From positions 21,779,501 to 21,843,500 of the forward strand of contig NC_088308.1 in assembly GCF_910592395.1 (NCBI RefSeq): 64,000 nt of DNA, written 5' to 3'. The notes beneath the pieces were generated by a model. That model searched no databases. It was not told where the DNA came from and saw nothing but the letters and a program-made list of their open reading frames with translations. Below are positions 43,546-56,500 of this stretch, one piece after another. The position numbers and the translations under genes were made by a program. The first letter of the stretch is position 1, and every line of letters starts with the position of its first letter. This DNA is from Lineus longissimus. Taxonomy: Eukaryota; Nemertea; Pilidiophora; Heteronemertea; Lineidae.

Positions 43546-44164
43546 GAGAGCTGTATCAGGAAGCCTAGCATATGATGTTGCAACCGCACAGAAAAGATAT
43601 CTGATAAAAGCGCGGGCTTCTTCGTTCTCAAAAACAATTCTGCATTGGCAAAAAAGCAATATGAACGACCGGCTTTGATATCAGTCATCCAAGTCAATTA
43701 TCTCATTTCTGAGGTTAATGTATGTCCTGTTCGATGGGGTGCTCATTTACTGCAAGCAGAGAGGCGTGACTTCAGCAATCACTGGCGTGACACGGCCCAC
43801 CATAAAACAAACCATGAATATTGCAGAAGCTGGTCTTTGATCGGCACATAATGGAGCTCAGAGGAGGAGAGAGAATGGCTGAGGTTGTTCAATATTTGAT
43901 TAAGTCATTAGTCGAGAGTAGGAGAGGGGGTTACGCGCTGAATGAGCGATGTTGGTAGTCTATTGCCGAGGCACTCTCACTCCGGGTTTATTGCCTTAAA
44001 ACAAAGGGATGACAAGTGGGAAGATGGCGTCAATTAGTTTGGGTATTCGCGACACGTTCTGTTGTGATGATTGGTAGCGGTACTGGGGGTACAAATATTG
44101 CTCCGAGGTCTTTTGGGAATTCGCATAATGGGTAACTATCTGATAGATCCTTGTTGGTTTGAAA
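43546..44164. other. Unique sequence between satellite blocks
   Basis: Holds an open frame at 43645-43851 (+) encoding a 68-residue peptide that I do not recognise, without splice or promoter support. Otherwise nothing seen. Confidence 0.35.
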
Positions 44165-44720
44165 ATGTGGCTGGTTTAGCAGGAGGCATAACCCCCAGCC
44201 TTTAGCATATCGTAGCTGGTGAGGCCGGAGGTAATAAGTCCCCTGTCTTTCACAACCGGCGACTGGTGTGACAGGAGGAATAGTCCCCTGTCTTTAACAA
44301 CCTGCAGGTGGTGTAGCAGGAGGAATAGTCCCTTCTCTTTTACAAACCGTGGTGTAGCAGTAGGAATAGCCCCTTTCTTTTACAACCCGTGGCTGGTGTA
44401 GCAGGAGGAATAGTCCCCTGACTTTAATCACCAGTGACTGGTACTGCAAGTGGAATGGCTCACTTTCTGTAACAACCCGTGGCTGGTACAGCAGGAGGAA
44501 TAGCTCCTGACTTTAACAAGCCTTGGCTTGTGTAGAAAGAGGAATTGTCCCTTGTACTTTACAAATTGCAGTTGGACTTTATAGCGGGAAGAATTGTAGT
44601 TCCGTGTCTTTCTCGCCTTGTTGCTGATGTCGCAAGAGGAATAGTTCCCTGTCTTAACAACCCGTGACTGGTGAAGCAGGAGGAATGCTCCCCTGCACTG
44701 AAAAACTGCATAATGGTATA
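44165..44720 (-). repeat. Satellite family A, inverted copy
   Basis: About 10 units of ctggtgtagcaggaggaata plus gtcccctgtctttaacaacc. The reverse complement, ggttgttaaagacaggggac followed by tattcctcctgctacaccag, is the family A unit found at 38.3-38.7 kb. Confidence 0.8.
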
Positions 44721-45456
44721 GCACGAGAAAAATCGTCGCAATTTTAACTGATGAAAAAATGATACATAAACCACATAATTTAGACAAACGTGTTAGTCTT
44801 CATAAATGAGTGGTCTTCGAATACAATACGGACATTCGAGCAATACTTGTAGCTGTTACTGGAAGGTAGTTTTCTTAATGAATGCTGAGACAGTCACAAC
44901 GAGACGAAAAGACACATGGATGCCCACACAACGGACACAGATTTAATACAGCTCAGTCAAAAACATGTAAAGACGCGTCATGCCAAGCTTCGAAGTGATT
45001 TCCAGTGAAACCGTTTTGCCCATAGAGCTGCATACACTCAAGAGTCATCACGACCATTTCCTTTATATCATGAGCTGTAAGCGCATAAAAGTAGATGAAC
45101 CCGTACTGTGGGGAGGGTGTACGAGTCATGACCGATAGTTCTTAGAAACAGAGAACAAATTTAGTTGGCCAATTTTTCACTGCCATTTGTGATTGATTAT
45201 AAGCAAAGATATTAATTGCCGGTCATTTTGAGTTGCTTTTCGCGAGATCTGTCCACTCGATCGCCGCTCACGCCGACTCTTTTATCACCGCGCGGCAAGT
45301 GCTCAGCGACTTGGGCGCGTGTTGCAGCAGCCCCAGCCAATTTCTAGCCCAAAAGGAAATATCCTAGACCAAACTTCAGCCGGGATCATTGTCATATTTT
45401 GATTGCATTTATGATAAATAGACGATATCTATTGAATAGCTGATAGGGCCACTTAC

Positions 45457-45753
45457 AAGATGCAGGATGGCCTGCGGCATCGGTAGGGCGTTCACGAAAT
45501 GTGGTGGGAGTTTGTCCGTGCTTCACATTTTGGGAAGATCCGTTGTACAGGGTGTTCGTCGGAAGGTCTTGTGTGAAGAACGTACATGGACTGTGGTAGG
45601 CTGCCCAGCTTCTTGAACGAATTTGGACCAAAACAGCACCACCGTTGGTAATTGAAGCACCTACTAGATACGAAAACCACACAAGTCCACTTCGGCGAAA
45701 ATATGTTACGACCTTTTCCTTACAGAGATTGAGAGCAACTCTATAAGGTACTG
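45457..45753 (-). CDS. Possible exon of an unrecognised gene (symmetric phase 1-1)
   Basis: Open for 297 nt between an acceptor-like ctgttctgaatag and a strong donor (T|gtaagtgg); phase 1 on both sides. The peptide reads KEKVVTYFRRSGLVWFSYLV, then ITNGGAVLVQIRSRSWAAYH, then SPCTFFTQDLPTNTLYNGSS. Composition is protein-like. Phase 1-1 exons are common in extracellular modules. No family recognised, and it does not join in phase with the candidate at 46303-46484. Confidence 0.3.
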
Positions 45754-46302
45754 CTATTCAGAACAGAAAAAGACAAATCAGGGTTATATTTCAAATTCTT
45801 TGTATTTATAATTATATCAACGTTATCCACACATTTATGATGTTTTGTCTCCATACAGGTCATTGCCGAGCCCACACTATGAAGTATTTACCAACATGGC
45901 CGAAACACCATGTAACGGGGCGCAACCGAATCATTCCGAAACTGTAGAGACCACTTATTAAGAAGAGCAATACTGGTTTAAGAAATCCAAGCTAATCAGA
46001 AGAGGATTGAAGGGGGAAAATCTCTCTTGTATCTGAATGATTTGGTTGCACTCCTTAATTGCACATTTAATGTACACCATTGGTGTACGAAACAAAATGC
46101 AGGCGAGGACACAATAAAAACTCGCCATTTAAGTATAGTCTTCGACGGATGGAATTCCCTTGGAATCTAACCAACAAAATAGACATTTTGCAAACGTTTC
46201 TGTGCCCAAAACAATAAATAACGGTTTAAGTGCATGAATGAAATTCGTGAGCGACACAGCCGTGTTGAGTAAAGAAATTAAAGAAAATTCTCCCCAACTC
46301 AC

Positions 46303-46484
46303 CAAAGGTCGAAGTAAAATTGGTAGGCATCATCATTTCGACTCGAAAAGAAGTACAAATGTAGTTCCGGAATCAAAAGTGACCCATATGTATTGAGTAT
46401 TTCTGTTTTCAGCTGTGCAGAACGGAACTCCCACTGTTTAATGTCAGCTATATTTGCTATGGTATTTCTTTTTGAGATGTTCAC
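46303..46484 (-). CDS. Possible exon of an unrecognised gene
   Basis: Open frame containing IKQWEFRSAQLKTEILNTYG and SLLIPELHLYFFSSRNDDAY, followed by a strong donor (TTTG|gtgagt). The acceptor is uncertain (a candidate is inside ttaaacag). No family recognised. Confidence 0.25.
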
Positions 46485-47315
46485 CACAATCATTTGAATT
46501 AACTCAATCTACATTGTAACACCTTATCGAACTCAATAAAAATCTAATTATCTACTATGTACAACCTACCATTTATTCTTCCCCAATGACACCCCATGAA
46601 AACCCAAACGATTCTAATAAATACAAGCAAAGTTAGCAAAATGTCGTGGCGAACACCCCAAAGTCATACTGTGACGTCATTAAAGGTGTAGCAACGAAAG
46701 GGTAATAAAAAATCTTTTTACTTCATTTTGGCGGATTTCATATACTCAAGGTGATATCTTCTATAACTTTTTATGACATTTTATAACTTTTTGTATTCCC
46801 TCGCCAAAATTTAATGACATTACTGAAGAACATTTTGGTAAACAGTGGAAATGGAACAACAAGGTGTCGACCTAACTCTAATAAATGCCAAATTAGTAAA
46901 ACGGCATATAACCTTTAAATTGACAAGAACTTCATGTGTGGAATCGCCCCAGTGCAGTTTACCAACAATAGTTCTATATCGTTAGTACCGTCACAATAAT
47001 AAAATTGGACTAAATTTAAAAATAATAAAAATACATATGCTAATTTCTGTTAAAAAATTTAATATCGTTCGTTATATACACAAAATGGCAAGAAATATTT
47101 CCTTTGGAATTTATCTCCTTCTGTCGTCTGAATGACATATGATAATGAGGTCAAGGACAAACACTAAGGTCAAGGACGTAAATTGTCCTCACAGAAGAAT
47201 ACAATCACTATTGATAGAAACTGATTGGTTCGAAATATTTTTGAAGACATAGGGATATGATGGTAGTCATATGTCAATCAGATACAGAAAATATACTAAA
47301 GAATATTACTATTTT

Positions 47316-47338
47316 GTAAGTCATGCTGCATGACTTAC
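47316..47338. repeat. Near-perfect palindrome
   Basis: gtaagtcatgc-t-gcatgacttac: 11-bp arms with a 1-nt centre. Isolated; function unknown. Confidence 0.5.
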
Positions 47339-47823
47339 ACATCACAAAACAGCGTCACCCTACCCAAGGTCACGTGATCTTTGGGCAAAATGGCTGACGC
47401 TACGTCAAATCCTAATCTACTTGTGGTACTGTCATGGTCATGCCTGTAATAATCTCATTAAATATTTTTTTTTGTTACAAAAAGGTAAGATTCAAAATGA
47501 TATGATTCGAGAGGAATGTACTATTAAAATAAACTTTATGTGATTAGTGCGACACTTCTGAAGCGATGCTTATCATGGAGGGATGACAAGCGATACAATA
47601 GAAGATAAACGATGCATCAGGCCATCCAGTAGGTTCAACAGTTCTGTCTACAATACTGTCACGAGACAAGGAATGGAATACTAGAAATGGGAGAACTGTA
47701 AAACGTGAATCGGAATAAATTATGCGGGATAAACTAATTTTGTCTTTTGGGGTTGAAAAGAACAGAAATAGAATAGACCACGGTATTGATATTACAGGAG
47801 ATAATAAGCAATATTGGTGAAAA

Positions 47824-48009
47824 TCACTCATTATGGACATGCATGTGAATATGCTTTCGCGGAGGTCTATTGAAGAGTGATCCCGATAATGCGTCCAGTG
47901 CATGTTTTATGGGGCCAGGCATGGCAGTACCCGATGATGAGCCTAGTGCCCCCTTTATGGCAGCCGGGTATGGCAGTTCCTCCAAGGTATTTTTTCTTGA
48001 TCTGACCAA
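47824..48009 (-). other. Open segment, unrecognised
   Basis: Minus-strand frame encoding NTLEELPYPAAIKGALGSSS and then GTAMPGPIKHALDALSGSLF. It contains a degenerate internal duplication (ACTGCCAT(A/G)CC(C/T)GG). It could be an exon or chance. Confidence 0.15.
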
Positions 48010-49389
48010 ACGATTCCGGAGATCGTCAGGTGCATCTTTTCGTACTTAAAACACCTAAGCCACAATGGAGAAAGGAATCTCTTTAACCAATGAAATATAA
48101 ACTGCATTGATCTTATGTTATTAATGCTAATTTAAAACTATGGGTTAGCGATCTTTTCCAGTCAATCCATTTCCAGATGTTGCCAAGATGAAAAAAGGGC
48201 ACGGAAAATACGGCACAGGTGACCCCTTAATACATTGCTTGCATGGTTGAAGTATCAGAAAATATAACCGGGGTTTCAACTAAGGCTAAATAAAATTTAG
48301 CATTCATTTTATCCCCTTGCCCTTCGACCTCCATACCCTCATTCTATAATCCGACCAACTTCTGTTCAATTGAGCACATGGTCATAAATTTCAATTTGCT
48401 TAATTCGACGCTTGAAACCTTTCTTGGGGCTATATATCAGATTACATTAAGACAATGCGGGATTCATCTACGCATATTGTACTTCTCTGGTGATCAAATG
48501 GTACAATGGTCACGCGACAGCACCACTCACGACCTAGGAGGATGTCTTCCCCTAAAACAGCAACGTTTGTAGTCTATTGTCCGCGGGACTCCAGACAACG
48601 AAACACGTGTTCGAGCGGATCTCACGAACGTGACCGGCGACCCAACACAGCTAATTGTTTCGGGCCAGATTACATTTGCATATGAGAGAATACTTTCATT
48701 TGGTCGATCATCATAAACCACTCGAACAAATCATGACAAGTATGCGTAGTCACTGTACATTTCCTCTGGCGCCACAAATTTTGGATTAACAGGGGGATTA
48801 GGATTATCTGTTAGATAAGACCATAATGACAAGTTGAGGATGAGTGTCATCTCTTGATATACTGCCTTATTTGAGTGAGCTGATGATGAAGCAATGTCAT
48901 GGTATGTAATTGAAGGTTGAAATCATTGCACAAGGAAGTACAATCCATGTTTAAACGTGGCAAGATGCAATCGAAATTGAAATGAAATGACTCAACTATA
49001 TAAAAATACATGTTTAGAAATTTAGAGTGATATTTTTTGCAGTGTCCAACAGAACTTTGTCATGGGTCTACAAACTTCAGAGTAGATAAACTTTAGCAAA
49101 ATGAAAAGTTTTGCTGGGCAGTTTTGACCGCATAGTCATATTGATTAAGCCAAAACATAAGGAAAGCTGAGTGAATTAGGTTAAGAATAGATGCATAAAA
49201 CCTGTTGAAACTAGTTCGGTTTCGGCAATGTTTAAGTCGGGGCCCATCAACGACTTGACAACTATGTTTTCTTTTTTTTCGTTTGGTTTTTAACAATATC
49301 AATGTATATTCTCTTGAACATTACAACTTCTAGGTGACTTTCAGCCGGAGGTAAGGTCAACCATCATGCCCGAATTAAGTTTTATGGGT

Positions 49390-49749
49390 TCACACAAACG
49401 TAACAGGATCTGAGAAAAAATACACAATCAGATTATGATCAGTGTCGTTTTGATGATAAATAGAAATCTTCTTGACAGCAACATATGTAGGTAAACAATC
49501 AGTTACATCTTTCTTAAGGTTTAGAAAAAAGCACGGCTGGCCATGTGCAACGAACTGCTCTAAGTGCTTCCAAAGAAGGGGATGCACTGGTTCTCCACCG
49601 TTGGCGCTCCATAGGCATTCAGTCGTGCGATGCCGCTGCCATATTCGTGGGAACGCATCATGCGTGACGCTTACCACACACGAGAGTACACACACGACTG
49701 CTCCACAGAAAAAAATGTATTGTGACGGTGATTTGATTTGGAAAATCAA
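49390..49749 (-). CDS. Possible secreted or lumenal protein exon, unrecognised
   Basis: 119-codon open frame with protein-like composition, starting at a non-ATG codon directly after an in-frame TAA. It would therefore need an acceptor (ttttttctgtggag/cag at about 49.71 kb) or is a fragment. A hydrophobic run (YIFFCGAVVCVLSCVVSV) is followed by a soluble, Cys-containing part (TECLWSANGGEPVHPLLWKH, PCFFLNLKKDVTDCLPTYVA, KKISIYHQNDTDHNLIVYFF). It contains one N-glycosylation-type sequon (NDT). No in-frame ATG begins it and no family is recognised. Confidence 0.3.
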   Translation of the reverse strand: MIFQIKSPSQYIFFCGAVVCVLSCVVSVTHDAFPRIWQRHRTTECLWSANGGEPVHPLLWKHLEQFVAHGQPCFFLNLKKDVTDCLPTYVAVKKISIYHQNDTDHNLIVYFFSDPVTFV

Positions 49750-50058
49750 TTAATTTTCTGTCAAGTAACTTATATTTTAGATGACACGGTCGATCTGGCC
49801 GATGAAATATCACCAACTCAAACCAAAACCAAATGAGGATAGAAAGCATTCTATAATACATGTAACGCCAAAGCTTTTGAGGATGATAATCAAACACATA
49901 TCCCCCCCCCCATCCTTCTGTATCATTCATCAGGTTCCATTCAAATATCTCACTTGAAAGCTACTAGGAATGTTAATTTTCCTCAACTGGGAAAAGCTAC
50001 CTACATGTATATTGTTAAAAGGACTATCTGACACAGTTTGTCATAAAATTTGGCAAAG

Positions 50059-50252
50059 ACTATAAAACGCCAAATGATCGCGCCTCGCAAAAAATTCTGA
50101 TATTTTCACAATTTTTGTTTGGCGGATTACGAAGAAATTTATTGTTTTTTTCTAATGAAAAACTTTTTTTGGCGATTTTTATTTTCCTGAATTAATTTTT
50201 TTGGCGAAATCCACGAAAATAAAAGCACCGCAAAAATTTGGCGGTTTATAGT
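50059..50252. mobile_element. MITE-like element, CGCCAAA-type family
   Basis: Terminal inverted repeats actataaaacgccaaat and atttggcggtttatagt. The interior is A/T-rich with ttggcg motifs in both orientations. 194 bp, non-coding. Related in interior and ends to 6841-6980. It lies just 3' of the Pax gene stop and may be within its 3' UTR; the AATAAA at 50138-50143 (minus strand) falls inside it. Confidence 0.65.
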
Positions 50253-50572
50253 AACAGCGACTAAATAATCTAATCTTGAAGGTCCAATGAAGTCGACACG
50301 TTACATTTCCTACTTGTGTTCCTTTTCGACACACGTGAGAGAAATACTAGTTATCTGTAGTTTGCACTAATGTTTCACTTTGTTAGTGTAACCGCCACCT
50401 CGATTACAAATACTGATGGTCAGGGCCGAGTATTGCTTTTGAAAAGTTTTTGCCCTAACCATTAAGATAGAGTCAACCTTTCGGACGCGCATACGAATCC
50501 ACACGATTCAAAATGGCCGCCGCGTTCCGCCATATTGTTCCTATAAATAGTCTTTAGATTTTTCCGAGAATA

Positions 50573-53500
50573 CTAACACCGCTCTGCCTTGTATGACGAA
50601 GTGGCAACTGAGGCTGGTTCTCCCGACCGTGAGGGGGCGCCGTGACTGTGAGTGAGGTAATAAGGAGGATCTGAAAAAAAAGGAACGTTCAAATGAGTAC
50701 AAGCAGAAGAGACGGCTGATCACAATCATTCATGTAACATAATGGATTACACCAGTTGGCCCACACTGGGTCTCTACAATCTCAACTGCAAACGGCCAGA
50801 TGATACTAAAGCTTGCCAAGTCGCCGATGCCTTCGTAATTATTTCTATAAATCTCACTGGTTTGGCGTGTCTAGTCAAAGTCAAACTGACAACTTACTTA
50901 AAAGTCCACTAGACGGTGCGTATCGTACTGCTGACCAGGCTGGATCTGCGTATGGGCTTGAGCTGTACTGAGCCGTGTAACCACTGGGGTACGATGAGTA
51001 TTCGCTACCTAAAAGATACAATGGGAAATTCGGGGTTAAAAGGGATGTTTGGGTCTAGAGGTAAAATGGAAAAGCCTGGGACCTTCTCTGAAATTCAAAC
51101 CTTAAGGAATACAAACATAGGTAGGTCCCATTTGGTTCCCTCCAGGTGAAATCAAAGACCACCAATTGCAACACCTCGACCATTCAGGGCTATACTCACA
51201 TTCGGGGGTATTGTCACATTTTGAGGGGGAAGAGTTATGAATATCTTTTGGGTTCAAAACGACGAGTAGGTGTTTCCAAATTACGTTTCAGAGTGTCTTG
51301 CATGGTTTCAAATAAATATATATGCCATATCAACGAGAAGCCTTTTTTGTGCACGTCAATGATTTTATCGTCACATCTTCCCTCGTCAAGTGAATCGTTC
51401 CGGTGAAGAACAATTGAGTGACCTTCATTAAGTTCAATGTATATAAACATGAACATGAATAAATCATTAACACGTGAGATGGATTGGAACGCCGAGGGTG
51501 TTAAACTTCAAACAAGACAATTCTGGGGTATGCATGCAGGGTGTCGAAACTGGCACGCGATTAATTAGCCGATTGATTTGAGCAATTCAAGCCCGATGGA
51601 TGCCATCGGTTTGATATGTTTACGGGAAGGCACGGCGGTGTCCACAACGGTGCCTTCACGGTCACCAAGCACGCAGCTACAGGGACCCAGAGACGGGCCG
51701 CGAAGCACATGATGGCGGATCGCCATTCAAATTACTCGGCAGTAATTACACGCCTTGTTGTGTGCTTTTTTATCATCTTGCCTCCCCGCAAGGACGAGCT
51801 GTTGATACCAGTCTCCTGCTTGACTGCCGGACCGGAGACTGGTTCATCTTGTGGCTTGGTCGCTGGACCGGAGCGTGGCGTGTGGCGGTTCTAAGAATAC
51901 CAGGTCATCCACCAATGTCACACTCCGTCACCTCCGAAGGGTGAGTAAGAATTAGACAACCATAGTAAGAATACACTGCCCAGTAGGAAATGTTGATAGT
52001 CAGGAGCAGTGGCTTGCTTGGCTGCTAAACCGGGATGGACGAGTGCCGACTTGTTGCTCAGTCACTGGTCTGGAACCTTGCGTGTAACGGTTCATGTCTA
52101 CGGAAACAAACCCGAGCGTGGAGTGGTGCATTAGTTCGATGAGTAACATGATTCCTCGCAAAGTCCCAATATTAACGAGCTCTTTGCCTATATAAAGGTG
52201 GGGACTGCATTAACCTTTGTTTCTAAGAGGGCATGCTCCCCCAACCCATAGATGATGAGAGAACTAGGCCATGTTATTTCATTTCGAGAAGAGGAATGGT
52301 GAAGTGAATAGGGGGAATATGGGACAGGAAAATGGAAAGAATCGACAGCGTTTTGATACACACGCTCTGCATATCGAATACAGCAGAAGTCACTTCGAAA
52401 ATTGCCGAAGCTATACTAGTTAATCATCGGCAGTGATGCGGATCGGTGGTCGTCATAGTTTCCAGCCGAAACGCTCGGCTGCCCGGGAAATTAATGTGGT
52501 CGTCACGGATATCAGAAGAAAACCACTGTACTCGGCTCATAATAGCAAAAATGAAGGGGCAGTACAATCAAAGCACATAACGCCCTCATCGTCTTCTTTG
52601 ACAAAAGGATGTGTCTTTTGGACAGTTTATCTTCATGTTTTTAAACAGTTTGCAACTTAAATTGAGAATGTGTGGCATTCTCTATCTTGACATATCCATG
52701 ACTGATCGCGTACGCGTAACGTCGGAAGACGAACACCACCAAAGCACTTGCTAGAGGGGCTAAGATAACACACCGCACCGGTATAGCCAAATGTATATGC
52801 AGAGGGATCACAACACGGCATACCTTCCTAGTACATGAATCACTTGTCTGTCACCTCATTTTAAACAGGATATACTAGGACTAGTACTCTCAAAGTTGCC
52901 TCTGGCGATAAACTGTTAAAAATCGGATGCCATCTATCATAATATGTCATCTATTCAACGAATTAGGGATCGAATTGTGTGATGTGTTCAGTACATTGAA
53001 AACTAAATTACTGACTCTGATGATAATACTAAAAACAGTATCCGGCATTTTTCACGACCTAGTCAAGCAAAATTTAAAAATAAATGAAGCGAGAGATAGA
53101 TCTATCATATCTTCTATCATTTTTGACATACGTTATAAGTACGACTTCCTTGGTTAAATCACGGGTTAATTTTTTCATTGGTAAGCTTCCTTTCTGTAGC
53201 TTTTCGAGGTGTTTCTGCAAAGTCTTCCCCGGGTACGTTCAAGCAAAGAATAATTAATTGAAACCCGAAATACTTTTTGCTTTCCATATCAAATAGCAAT
53301 TTATAAAATTGGTGCAGATTCCTTCAACATGGCGTTATCGCCTAACGCTAAATTAAGCTAACGCCAAGTGAGTTTATAATACAATGTACAATGTACTAAC
53401 CGTGCCCCAGAATTAAAAAAATTCTACTGGAAGATAAATTCACTGGCAAATGAGGATTTATAGAGGTCGTACTTACTAGGCATTCCTGTCGTCTGGTACC

Positions 53501-56500
53501 CCGACGATGGGATCATGATTTGGGGTACAATACTGCCCACTTGGTTAGGATATGCGGCGTGTGCGGGGTTTGCGTACGGCGTCGTATTTGCTGCAATGAT
53601 AAGGAGAAGACTATAAGTATGAACGCTGGCTTACAGAGCACACATTATTATTTGTAACAACACTTATTTGACGGTAACACAACAAGTGTGAATTCACTTT
53701 GTGACAAGCTAAAGACGACTACGGTAGACTTTCAATTTTATTTCATTTTTTTAATATTGCGTCCAGGTTCATTTCACACCTACATTTGAACCCAACTTTC
53801 CTTCAAAACATCGAGATCGTTGGCTGACTGTATGCAAATGTTGTCCATGTAGATCAACCTTTTTTTAAATTTGCAACTCATTGGATACTTTGTACTTGGT
53901 GTCAAGTTACATAAACAGTTTCGGCGAACCATAAATTACGATATCTGTATTTATTGCAATACAACCACGATTTTCGTTGGTAAAGGAGTTTTTTTAGATA
54001 GGAATGGAAGACAGATTTAAAGAGTTATTACATGCAGGACTTATAAATAGAAGGAACCGACCACCAAAGTAAGAGTACGTGTAACTCGAAACTGGAAACT
54101 TTGAAACAGCCTAATAAATCTTTTCTATCATCGTATATCTTCGTTTCAAGGAAGTATTAGATTTTTTGGGGATATGTATTTTAAGTCAGTTCGACTAGGA
54201 GGAAAACAGAGATCAATTTAAAAAGCAAATGTAGCCAAATAAACACCGCAAAGCAGTTGTAGCCAAATTAAAATAAACACTACAATGGTTAAGCAGAACA
54301 CAAAACCACTTTACAAAACTTACATGAAAACTGAGGGAATGCAGAAACATTGGAATATGACGGCGTGTTGACTGGCTTCAATTCCGTAAAGTCTGAATTC
54401 GCCGAATGAGGGGTATCGGCCTTAGCAGGGGAGGGGGTGTCATTGTTGGCTAAAACAAAATGGAGGAACGTCAGTTTCCGGTTGACCTAGAGTCTACACC
54501 GTCATTGGGTGCTTGAGTGGGAAAATGTGCCCGTTGCTTGTTTTTATGATTTGAGAAGGATTTTTTTCAGTGGACAACCCCAAGTTTGTTTCAATATTTA
54601 ATGATATCGAAATAAATCGACGAGCACACACATCATTAGAACTCAAGCACCTCTTTCTACTCTAAATGTTTCAACTTTCTCTGTGGATGGGGAAGAGGGA
54701 GGAAGGGTTAAGAGAGGTTAAAGGAAAGGAAATGATTATACAACAGCAAATTACATAGCACACAAGAAAAGAAATCTACCACACAAGTGTTAGAAATCTA
54801 TTTCATCCTAACCTGTCAGAATTTCACCTTACATCGACGTCTATTAAACTATATCGAGATGTACGGTGAAAACCCCCCAGGCTTGTTGAAATAGCTTTCA
54901 GCGTGCCTATTCACAGCGGCAGTGCGGGCCAAACAAAATAATAATTTTTCAGCAAACTGCGCACGCGCAAGGGAGCAAAACGGCGATGCACTTCCGGCGT
55001 TCCAGTGTGATTAGAAAATTAAAATCAATTATTTTCACTTCACGTCCATCAAATATAAAACCAATTAGTTTACTCCCAGCACAAACGTTAGCTTTCGGAA
55101 GGAAGTTTCAGCCATGGCCCCGAGAAGGACAGAAAAGAAAGAGCACGAATGAATAAAGAAGGAAAGAAATTGATAACTTTACGAACAGTGCATCCAGGGG
55201 TTTTGGGCAGGCATTTTTTACTAGTTCGATTTAGTTACCATAAGAAATGTGATAATGATATAAAAGAGATATGGCTGTCAAAGAAGCCGTCATCTTGTTG
55301 CTATCATTCAACTTCCAAATCTCATGCGAAACCCCTGGATCCACTCGTGGTAATTTTGCGTCGATCTGTGCATTGCAAGGAAATTTGTTGTCTGCATGCT
55401 CTTACTCTCGGTATCATAGCGTTCCGACGCGATTCGCACAGATCCATCTGACGAAATGACGGGTTTGACGTCTTGCTCACTAACCGTGGTCAAGCAGGTG
55501 TATGTACCACCTATAATGCAGAAAGTACGAACACTGAGAAAGTAGGAACACTGCGGGTATGACCTTTTTCGATTATCTGTTGGTGATATCAATGTTTGAT
55601 TTTTTCAAACTTTTTTTATTTGGGCGAAAGACTGATTTGTTTTTATGTCATAAGGGAAAATTGCAAATGGCGTCGTGTCGCTTATGTCAATGCGTGAGGA
55701 TCACAATTTTGCAATGAACACCCACTGCCGCGTAATTGTCATCGTAGGTTTATAATTTTCGCACCAAGGATCATTAAAATTCCATTAGGAAAATCAGATA
55801 TGATCCAAACATGAAATATTCAGCTGCCAAAATAGGAGAATGCTCAGCTTTCAGAATGGAGAAGTGCAAAACTGATTGACAGCGTGTGATTAAAAATAGG
55901 CCAATTTATTACAATGTACATGCAAAGCAGAGGAGTGGATGAGGGAGGGTATGAAGGAGAGATTGAAAAAATGAAAATCCTTTTAAAGTCATCTCAGGCC
56001 ACCTTCAAATTGTTTTGTACAAGTCGGTGATGAATTTTTACCACTTTTTGACTCGCCATGCATATACATGTACTTGTAACTAACTTAAACAATCGATCAT
56101 CGATTTTTTAAATGCAGTGTATTTCAAATAGCTTTTGAACCCTTATATTACTGCCAAAACGGGAACTTGGTTAACTTCTTTTCCAATTTACTAGTTGATA
56201 TTGGCTGTTTCAATACCAACTGCAACATAAATGGACTTTTCAGTTATAAATGTTCACTCCATTTATATCAATCTAAAAATGTCTGTTCTTTTCCCGGTTT
56301 CATGAGGAACAGTAGAAAAAGAACCTTTCCTGACACGATAATTGTCTCAATATGGTTCTTTTGATTGCTTGAAGAAAGAGCGAAAGTCAGGTTTTGGGAC
56401 AGCCCGGAGTGTGCGGTCAACAGGGCGTTTTATTTTAAGTTGAGCAGTGTGAATGCGGATAAGACGATTTTGGTGGATGGCCTCAAGCTACCAGTGGGAT

